NCBI GenBank assembly: GCA_026770585.1
Contig: MU646483.1
Span: forward strand, 270,746 to 285,750
Direction: 5' to 3'
Length of the DNA stretch: 15,005 nucleotides
Origin: Baffinella frigidus
Taxonomy: Eukaryota; Cryptophyceae; Cryptomonadales; Baffinellaceae
A program made the translations under genes and the position numbers. Position 1 is the first letter of the stretch; each line of letters opens with the position of its first letter. This document shows, one piece after another, positions 1 through 9,800 of this stretch. The notes beneath the pieces are model-generated. The model worked only from the letters and a program-made list of their open reading frames with translations, was not told the origin of the DNA and made no database searches.

Positions 1-128
1 GGGGGGCAAGGCTGCGCCCGTGCTGTGGCAGAAAACCACCAACGGTGGGTGCCAACAGTGTGCCAATTCACCGACCAGTTATCAGCGCGTTGGTGGAAAG
101 CGTGTGCACACCCACGCGAACACACCTT

Positions 129-332
129 CCACTCGAGGCTGGAAAGGGAGTATTGTAAATGGTGGGTTGTTAAATTGAGTACCAGTCACGGGCAGGCTTG
201 GCCACGTATCTAGGGGAATTCCCCTAGATACGTGACCAAACGCCCCTTTTTCTGTGAAATTACTACACCGCTATTTTTTTCACTTCTAAAAGAATCCCTA
301 TTTTAAATAGTCACATTTCTAGCCTCGAGTGG
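129..332. mobile_element. Inverted-repeat element A, copy 1 (204 bp)
   Basis: The ends are CCACTCGAGGCT and AGCCTCGAGTGG. In the centre lies a perfect 32 bp palindrome (203-234), extended to 198-239 with one mismatched pair. There is no coding capacity, so this is a non-autonomous foldback or MITE-like element. A second copy in opposite orientation is at 9501-9709. No target duplication is visible. Confidence 0.8.
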
Positions 333-577
333 GGGGGCAGGCATTTTGTGTGGTAGATCTAACATGATGATCCCCCAACCACCCCTAAAACCCAAACCAC
401 CCCTAAAATATGAGGGCACTTTTGTGAAACAGAATTCTCGAGTGGTTCTCCCGCTGCTGCACCTGCAACTCCGTGTTAAGTTAAGTTATTGTTTACTTAA
501 GTTATTGCCCTCACAGCCTTCTGAAAAGCGATCTACTTAACTACACTGCTAGCAAGAAGATTTTGTATTAGTCAACT
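333..577. other. Gap without clear genes
   Basis: It holds two 14 bp copies of AACCACCCCTAAAA 18 bp apart (377-408) and a TTAAGTTA-rich stretch (474-504). A 35 bp segment (504-538) resembles 1747-1783, with AGCCTTCTGAAA in common. I see no supported exon. Confidence 0.5.
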
Positions 578-815
578 TTGACCCTACTTCACCGCACGTG
601 TAGTGAACTGGACCCCCCTGGGGGGTCCGAGATTCTAAAGTGGCCAATTTCATGGGGAATTGACTTGAGCAAAAACTCGTGGCTGGTGGTGAACTACGCC
701 CAGGCCTCGTTGTTCCGAGTGCAACACCTGAGTCTTCCCGCCCGACGCAGGGCCGTTCCCGTACGAGTACACGCCGAATCCAGCCTACAAGCCTGGACCC
801 CCGATTTCGTACCGG
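578..815 (+). CDS. Candidate exon 1 (5' boundary unknown)
   Basis: A frame open from about 578 ends in WTPDFVP plus one base at a consensus donor (CGG|GTAAGC at 816). Its final phase (1) matches exon 2. No in-frame ATG was found, so the real start is either an acceptor (AAG at 638-640 or CAG at 748-750 are possible) or an upstream exon. A different frame of 751-815 also looks protein-like (PFPYEYTPNPAYKPG) but ends in phase 0, which does not fit exon 2. Both frames remain possible, so only the donor is well supported. Confidence 0.4.
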
Positions 816-3800
816 GTAAGCCTCAACGCTAAGCCCTGCACCCTAGAACTCTAGAACCCTAGAGCCCTAAACCCCTAAAACCGATACCGTTGCTGGTAAG
901 CGAAGGCTTCACGCCCATCCAACCTCCTCTCAATCGTAGCGATTTGCGGAACACCATTCACGCCCGGTAACCACCAGCCCTCCAAGGCCGACCAAATTGA
1001 GGCTGGAACATGCGCCAATTCCTCGGGTGGCACCTTCGAAAACGAATGTGCCACCCGAGAAAATGGCTCCAAACAATCGTCGATTCGGTCCGCCGTTCGG
1101 GGTAAGCAAGGCGCCAAGCTCGTCATGGAAGCTGCCAGCCCTGGATGGCTTCCCTTGGACCTGAAGCGGATCAAATCGCCTCTACGCTCACCCCCTTTTC
1201 AGACTTTCAAAAAAAAGGTGAGCGTAGAGGGGGTTTGATCCGCTTCAGGTTCCAGAAAGCCCCCCAGGGCTGGAAGCTTCCGAAACTAAAGCGCAGCCTA
1301 GCTCTGTCTGGTCAAACCTCGGCTCGCAATAAAAGCATTTTAGTTGCCCTTTTGTACAGGAGTTTCTGCTATAAAAGTGTTTTATGGCGAGCCCAGTTTT
1401 ACTCGGGCAGAGCTAGTAAGCGCTGCGTGAGTGCCTTGAGTAGCTCCATGCTGCGAGTAGCTCCATGCAGCGTTTCGCTGGAACCAGGATTCAATATCCG
1501 GGGTCATTTTGATATCGCCAATTAAGTAATTGTTACTTAATTACTGTTTTAGTGCTGCCTCTCTGGCTCTATGGCTCTCTCTGTCTCTCTCTCTCTCGCT
1601 ATCTTGCTCACTGCCTCTCTGCATCTCTCGCTATCTCGCTGTTCGGCTGATCCGCGTGGCCCCTGCAGGTGGAGACGTCAGGGCAAGCTCGGATGATCTG
1701 GGGCAACACTCAGGTGACCACCCCGGGAGAAGCACTTATCTTCTGTATTACCCGCATAGCCTTCTGAAACGTGATCACTTCGACATATGAGTCGTGTCCG
1801 AAAGCAAATGTGTAGTAAGTTTCGTGCACGCGGGGAACTCCCGAGTATGTAATTTAAATAATTGGCGGGTTGAAATCACAGGGTTTCCTGGTACACCGCC
1901 TGCCCGGTGTGTTTCCTCCCTGGTACAAACCCTGCGCGGATTAGTCTACAGCAGGGGGTGTAAGTTGACAGTTGACTAATACTTCTTCTTCGTGTTTACT
2001 CTCGATACAGGTCCTAAGTAGGCCCGTACGCCTAGAGTTGATCCAAAAGTATATGCGCCTGGCTCATAGCGAGTCTCTTGTGGTTGACTAATCGTCTCTT
2101 GCTCTGGATTAGTTAACAGATCCTGCGCGGATTACTCAACGTCTCTTGTTGGTAGGAGGAGTTGACTAATAGGAAGTCTCTGGTTCGTAGGGAGGAGTTA
2201 GCTAATAGGGAGTCTCTGGTTCGCAAGGAGGAGTTGACTAATATGGAGTCTCTTGTTCGCAGGAGGCAACAGCGCTGCTAGCGGCGGTCAACTTCCTCGC
2301 GAAAGAAGGCGCCATCGTCCGCGAGGTCTCAGTCTTTTTGGGATCGCCATTTTGATGTGCCCGGGCTGTGTTCCGCTCCAAAGTTTTTGCAGATTTGTAC
2401 CCAGCATCCAAAAATGTCAACTTGAGAATAGGCGGTCAACTTTCTCGCGAAAGAAGGCGCCACCGTCCGCGAGGTCCGTGACCCTAACCCACAACACCCC
2501 TCACCCCTACCCAAACCCGCAGTCTTGGGGTTCCTCTCGCGTCATCCTCATGATGTTTTGTGTATACGTAGTTGATTCATGCAGTGTACCGTGCATTGCA
2601 GGCCATGTGCGCTGGAAGCCGTATCCCTTAAGTGGCGAGTAGGCTCATACGCCCTACGGTAGGGCCCTAGGACCTGCCTAGGGCGAGTGAGGGTGAATAT
2701 TCACCCTATGGTCACTTAAGGGTTACGTAGTTGCCTGATGCATAATTGACTGATACATACCTTAACTATGCCATGCGGTGCATCATCCATACGTATGGGA
2801 GCTCCGCGAATTCAATGGTGGTATCCTCCGGCATGCCGGAATTAGGTTGACGCCGAAATTAGGGTGTACACCCGTAGTTGACTGATGGAGTGTTTGCCGT
2901 GGGTGTCAGGTGGGCCTGTGTGTGCTGGAAGCCGTGTACGTAGTTGACTGGTACGTTGTTGACTGATACGTAGTTGACTTACGCGTAGTTGACTGATGCA
3001 TAAGTTAACTGTGCCGTGCGTTGCAGGCGGGGCTGTGTGCGCTGGAAGCTGTCGGGGTCCCGGAACATCTCCACCCGAAGCTCCTCCCGGGTCTCTCCCC
3101 ATGCCGCGACGAGTGTTCACGACTTTTATCAACTCCAACCATTGATTTTTATCGACTCCAATAATCAAACTCCTATCTGCCCTTGCCCGGCGCATCTGCA
3201 CCCGCCTCTCCTCCCGGGTCGCTCTCCACCCCAGGGGTTTGTCCACGACTTCCTAGGGGTTGTCCACGACGGCGCCCCTACCCTTTCCCACGTTGACGTC
3301 TTCGGTCGCTGGGTACAAACGTGGCGTTGAAGGGGGGGGGGGGCTGTGTGCGCTGTAAGCAATTGGGTGCCCGGACTATCTCCACCCGCCCCTCCTCCCA
3401 GGTAGTCTCCCCACCCTGGGGGTTTGTCCACGACTTCCTAGGGGTTGTTCACGACGGCGCCCCTACCCTTTCCCAAGTTGACATCTTTGGTCGCTGGGTA
3501 CAATCATGGCGCTGGAATAGGAGGGGGAGGGGGGGGGGGGCTATGTGCGCTGGAAGCTGTCGGGTGCCCGGATTATCTCCCGTGTCAGTCCTCACGCGCC
3601 GCCCCTGTCCCCCCTCCCACCCTCCCCATATTTCAGCGCCATGATTCAGCCGACTGACATGGTGTCGAGTCCGCAAACAGGCGTGAAAACGCAACGTTTC
3701 GAATCGCTGACAGGGCGTCGTGTCCGTGGGCATGCGTGAAAACGCCGCGTTTCGAGTTGCTGACAGGGCATCGTGCCCGCGAAAATACACTGCTTCGTGT

Positions 3801-6800
3801 CCGTGATGTTCGTGTCCGCGAACAGACGAGAAAACACACCGTTTTGAGATGCTGATAGGGCGTCGTGTCCACAAGACAGGTGAGAAGATGCAACTGTTCG
3901 AGGCTGACAGGGCATCATGTCCCGAACAGGTCGGAAAACACACCGTTTCGAGCCGCTGACACGGCGTCGTGTCCACAAAACAGGTGAGAAGATGCAGCTA
4001 TTCGGCGCGTCGCCAGACGCGATCGCGGAGTTCCCCGACGGGCGCATCGAAGTCATTGAGGTGAGCCACGCCAGGTCGTTCGCGGGAATCTCAGAACGCG
4101 ACGTTTCGTTGCGTGGTACTAAATGACTGTGCCTTCCCCGAGTTTACCACAGCGGTTATCGACTTTTGGCATTTTCCCCCTCGTGAGAATCAACTTTATA
4201 CGTCTATCCACACAGCGGACTTCGAAGGGATTTTGAATAACCCCTGCGCGATAAGACCTAGGGACCCTACGCTAGGCAATCCGTAGGGATATAGGGGGGT
4301 TCCTAAGGACAAGGTAACGGAAACTCGGGCTCCCAGCGCCCGAAATTCCCTGGGTAGCCTTCTGTGTGGGGTGTAGTAAAATGACATCTGGCCGGACTCG
4401 ATCGCGGAGTTCCTCGACGGACGCCTCATCAATGGTCATTGAGCCAAGAGTCCTTGCACCCCACAGCGGAGTACAAAGGCATTTCGTGAATAACCCATAG
4501 AGGGATAATCGATAGCCACTACGGTAGGCAATACCGTAGGGGCATAGGGGGTTTCCTACGGATACGGTAGAGATCGCGGAGGTGATTGAGGTAAGATCCC
4601 TGCCCCTGCATGCTGTAGGTCGGAAACCCCGCGGGTCCGGCCACGGTCGGATAGCACGGGGGCAAACGGGTCGGGTACGAATTAGGTAAAGTGGACGTGC
4701 GGGTTACCAGTCGAGTCGCGTCCATTTTGGTTTACACGTGACATCCAAATTGGAGTTTGACAACGTTTAAAACCATCGCATTTTCCTCCTTGCTATCCGA
4801 CCGTGGAACCCCGCGCCGTTCCGGAGGGGGTAAATAACATGTGCACTGCGGGAGGGATAACAAACCTGTTCCGGGAGGAATAAATGACCTGTGTAACGGT
4901 TCGATGAGATAGATAGGCCCGCCTGCGGAATAACCAACCCCGCACCTCTTAGGTGAAGAACCACGCGCCGTTCCGGGAGGGGGGCACGACGTGGAAGTCG
5001 ACATCCAGAGGACAGCGCATGACCGTCTCCGACCCGGGTGAGCGCTTTACCGTCTTCTTCTTCGTCGTCTTCGTTACCTTAGCACGCCGAAGCTTCCGGG
5101 GACGTGTCCTACCGCTGACTCACTCGGGTTCACCGACTTTTCTCAAGTTGACATGCTGGGTTCGCGGTACAAATCTGACCCGGGTGAGCGCGTTCTCTTC
5201 TTCGTCTTCTTCTTCTTCGTCTTCTCCTTCTTCGTCCTCTTATTCTGCTTCTGATTCTGCTTGTTCTTCTTCTTCCACTCCTCCTCTTTTTCTTCCTCTT
5301 TTTATTTTTCTTCTTCTTTTCCTCCTCCTCCTCCTCCGTCTCCTCCTCCTCCTCCTTCTTCTTCTGCTTCGTTATTTTGAAGCCTGGAAATGCGTGATCC
5401 AAACGTCGTGTGTGCGCGTGCTACCCTTGGTCGTTGATCGTCCGGTCTTGCACAGGGCCGTTCTCAGGGGCGGGCACCTGACTAGCATGCGGCGCTCGTG
5501 CACATATATGTATGATTGACTTACACCTTGAGTTGACTTACGAGCGGGTTTTGACATATGAACTTAAGTTGACATATGAGCGTACGAGCGTACACCTGAA
5601 GTTGACATGTGAGCAGGGCCGTTCAAGGAGGTTGCGACGTGGCACGTCCCTCAACTTCAGCTTGAGATGCTCTGCCTCGGTCACATCCCTACCTTCTTCT
5701 TCTTCTTTATTCCCCTCAAACCTTGAATTGTGGGATAACACTCTCAAATCTACTGCTGCCACGCAAATGTCACTATCAAAAGCCCTCGTCTACCTTCTTC
5801 TTCTTCCTTCTTCTTCTTTCTCTTCTTCTTCGTTGTTACGCGCGAGCTTTAAGTTGAGTAGTCAGATAGTTTCGGACCCGCGTCAGCATCCTCTGAGCTC
5901 TCTCAAAAGCGAACGTACGTAACACACTTCTACATCTGCGCTCTAAACCCTAAACCCCAAACCCTAAAACCTAAACCCTAAACCCGAAACCCTAAACCCT
6001 AAACCCGAAACCCTAAACCCTAAACCCTAAACCCTAAACCCTAAACCCCAAGCCCTAAACCCACCTTCGGCACGTGCCCCAACTTCAGCTCGAGATGTTC
6101 TGCCTCGGTCACTCTCCTCCTAGCGGTCTGCCTCAGTCGGGTTGACCGACCATTCTCAAGTTGACACGCTGGGTGCGCGGTACAAATTCGTCAACTTTGG
6201 AGCGGAAATAGCCCGGTATCGCCATATTGGTGATACGAAATCAAATCCGTCAACTGCAGGGCGGGACGCAGAGTGGCGGAATGTATCACTCAAAACGACT
6301 GCACTATTCCACGTGGTGGAACAGCTTTCAACAAAGTGAAGATGCCGACAGTGCACTGTCGCCTTGGTGGAACCGTGTTCAAACAACTTAAAAAGTTGAC
6401 TTTTTACAACGGACCCAGATCGCAGTTCCTCACTTACACGTAATTGATGCCCCTGACCTCTACATGCTACACGTTATTGATGCCCGGGATTCTGACGCAG
6501 GGCCGACGTGTACCAACTTCAAGTTGACTTTCACAACTCTTGTTGACTTTCAGTTGACTTTCACGACTCTTAGTGGAACCATATTCAGTCCCTCAACCGT
6601 GATGTCCCTCGCCAGTGCCTCACCCGTGACGCTGAAGCAGGGCCGAAGTGCAGCAACGCGCTCTTCGTGGCGTGTTCTGCCACAAGTGGCGTGGTCAAAC
6701 AAAGTGGAGATGCCTTGCACTATGGCCTTGGTGGAGCAGTGTGCAAACAAATTAAGTTGGCTTTCGCAACGAAAAAAAGAAGGCAGTAACTCACAAGTGA

Positions 6801-9800
6801 TCCTGAAGCAGGGCCGAAGTGCACCAACGCGCTATTCGTGTCGTGTTCTGCCACGCGTGGCGTCGTCCTCCAGCGATTGGTCAGCCCCCGGTCCATTTAT
6901 TCTCACGGTACTGATTAAAACATTCTCAGTACAACGACTTTTATTAAGACTGGTCAGCACCCCCACTAGCCCCTCCCAAGTCAGGAGTGTTTTGCTCGCT
7001 TAAGAAATCACCTTTTGCTGTCTTAGGTGTGGGCCGTGTGCTATATATAGTATAGCTAAAGAGGGGAAAGATGCTTCAGCGACTGGTCAGCACCCGGTCC
7101 ATTTATTCTCGCTGCACTAATTAATAATTGTTCGGTACAAAGACGTTTTATCAACAAGGCCTCCACACCACCCGACTCGCCCAGCACAGCCTTCTCTCTC
7201 GGTGCGTGAGGTTCAACACAATCGTGTCTCTCTGAGTGCGTCACGGGTCCGCCTCTCAAACTGTCCACCTCTCGACCATTCGCGCAACGATGAGTACAAC
7301 CCGCCGCCCAATACCCACAGCCTTCTCGCTCAGTGCTGAGAGATGAAACCCCTGTGCGTACCAACCACACAACCTCAAAGTTCCCGCCTCTCGAGCAGGC
7401 GCGGAACGATGAGTACATCCAACCGCCCAACACAGCCTTCTCCCTCTTAACACTCTCAGTGCGTGAGGTTTCACACAGGCGTGTCTCTCTGAGTGCGGGA
7501 AGCTCTGAGTGCGGGAGATGTCCGCCTCTCAAACTGTACACCTCTAACAAAGGCGCGGACCGATGAGTACATCCCGCAGCCCATCAACCACAGCCTCCTC
7601 GCTCAGAGGTGAGAGATGACACCCCCGTGCGTAGCAACCGTGCGTAGCAACGACACAACTGAGGTGCCCGTCTCTCGAGCAGGCGCGGAATGATGAGTAC
7701 ATCCGGCAGATGCTCGCGCTCGCCGCGGTAACGTCCACCTCCCCTTAGAGAGAGAGCGCGCGAGAGAGAGAGAGAGCGCGCGCGAGAGAGAGAGAGAGAA
7801 AGAGAGAGAAAGAGAAAGAGGGGGGGGGTGGCGAGAGAGAGACAGAGACAGAGACAGAGAGACAGAGACCTCCATCTCCCCTGAGAGAGAGCACGCTATT
7901 GATTCTGGCAGGGCCAAGGAATCCCCCCCAGCAGAGACTCTCCAGTATCACCATCCACCCTCTCAGGCCGCCTTTTTCTCCCCAGTTTCTCCACGGTGAA
8001 AAGTCGCACACAGACCAATTGCATCACCCGCACGCTCGGAGAAGCGTGCACTCGTCCCTTGTTCCGAACCCCACTCAGGTTCTCTAACGGCCTGGCATCT
8101 TCACTGTGTTTGAATTTTTTTCACCACTTGCAATAGTGGGGACGTTTTGAGCTCTGCGGTGGATCTGTGTACGTGACCATTTGCTAGCTCCTGATGCACC
8201 CTAGCCTCTGTGGAGGGGGGATGCATGGTGGCCATGCTGGTATCAATAAAAATTTCTGACATTCCCAAAGCTATTTCGGTAAAGTCGAGAGGCTCCCGCA
8301 GACAGGCTAAACCCCAAACCCTAAACCCTGAACCCTAAACCCTGTACCCAAAACCCAAAACCCAAACCCCAAACCCCAAACCCCAAAGCCCCAAAGCCCC
8401 AAAGCCCCAAACCCTAAACCCCAAACCCCAAAGCCCCAAACCCTGAACCCTGAACCCCAAACCCTAAACCTTAAAACCTAAACCCTAAATCAGACGTTCG
8501 ACCGTGAGGTCATTCGGGCGGGGAACGCCCCTTACCCCGACTTCGCAGCCAAGTACATTCCGACCCAGAACATTTCACCTAAGTCAACTCTCCCCGAAAA
8601 TCACAGCCTTAAGTCAAATGCCGGCTCCCAGAGCCAGTCCATCTAAACGAAATGGCAACTTATAGCCGAGGATCAGGTGTGTTGTCTTAAGGGGAAAGAT
8701 CCTGGCTGGCAGTGAAGTAAGCCCCCCGCAGAATTCTCTTCTATTATTGATAGAACCCGTATTAATTGTGTCAACATGTTTTAATTCAAACCAGAATCCA
8801 TATCAATATGGATTATGATTTAAATTCAAATATGGTTTTGTGGTATCTTGGACCACGTTGGACTCACAGCCGTGTCTCATGCATGCCGCACGTGCGCTGA
8901 TGTTTGCAGAGGTGAGATTCGTTCGAGAGCCCTGCAACGGAGATTCGCACTTGGCACCAGTACCACACAGCGGGCTACGAAGGGATTTTTGGGCGCTGAG
9001 AGCCCGAGTTTCCGTTACCTTATCCGTAGAAACCCCCCTATGCCCCTCAGGCTTGCCTACTGTAGGGTCCTAGGTCGTGTCGCTTAGGGGTTATTCAAAA
9101 TCCCTTCGCAGTCCGCTGTGAGGGAGTGGCGGCGTTCAAACGAACGACTACCAGGGATTCGCATGGGGTTCTTGTTTTTTTCTTCTTCTTCTTTATTACT
9201 CTCGATGCAGAGCTTAGATAGGCTCTTAAGCCTTGAGTTGAGTGATAAAAAAGTCAAGGATAGGTTCTTGCATCAGCAACTGGCCACTCCCTCTCTCGGC
9301 ACCCCTGCTCAAACACAGCCTCGGTGGGGGTGCGTACAGGGGTACCTCGCTCATAAGAAACTGCCCCCCTCACCATAGGACTCACATAGGGCCCTAGGCA
9401 TAGGCCTACTGTAGGGTCCTAGGGGGGGGCGGTTTCTTATGAGCAAGGTACCCCTGTAGGTGGGGATGCGTACACGGTGTCAGGCCGTGTTGGGAGCAGT
9501 CCAGTAGAGGCTAGAAATGTGACTATTTAAAATAGGGATTCCTTTACAATTGAAGAAAATAATAGCAGTTTAGTAATTTTGACAGAAAAAGAGGTGTTTG
9601 GTCTCGTATCAACGGGAATTCCCCTAGATACGTGACCAAGCCTGCCCGTGACTTGTACTAAATTTAACAACCCCACATTTAAAATACTCCCTCGTCTAGC
9701 CTCGAGTGGGCAAACGTCTCTCTCGTCGTGCCGCGGGGCGAATAACGCGGGAATTGAGATGTGCGAATGGTGAAGTTATTGTGACTGAGTTATCACCTTT

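Noticed and set aside
751-815. Exon 1 read as PFPYEYTPNPAYKPG
   Set aside because: Attractive composition and a CAG/GTAAG frame, but its exit phase does not fit exon 2. Retained only as an alternative if exon 2 is wrong.
3449-3976. 175-codon minus-strand frame with repeated peptide units
   Set aside because: The peptide repeats are the 52 bp array read antisense. The period is not a multiple of three throughout, and the + strand reading explains the array as exon 6 acceptor copies.
3654-3983. CRISPR-like array
   Set aside because: Units are contiguous diverged tandem copies without unique spacers, in intron-containing eukaryotic DNA.
4196-4432. Recurring protein-like frame also seen near 8840-9087 and 12938-13177
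   Set aside because: The shared peptide comes from translating the CACAGCGG element in different copies. The frame shifts between copies and there is no selection signature.
5130-5519. Ser/Leu-rich and Lys/Glu/Arg-rich frames on both strands
   Set aside because: Translations of the CTT/CTC microsatellite. Only the first 85 bp of the + frame beginning at 4953 are accepted, as exon 7.
7286-7420. Hammerhead ribozyme core (CGATGAGT and GAAAC strings)
   Set aside because: The conserved CUGANGA core lacks its U and no stems place the two parts correctly.
7056-7917. Minus-strand frames with repeats and Ser-Leu runs
   Set aside because: Shadows of the dimeric tandem repeat and the GA microsatellite.
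8870-8911. Extra exon reading PCLMHAARALMFAE between CACAG and GTGAGA
   Set aside because: Splice sites are good, but exon 10 joins exon 11 in phase without it and inserting it breaks that phase. Kept only as a possible cryptic exon.
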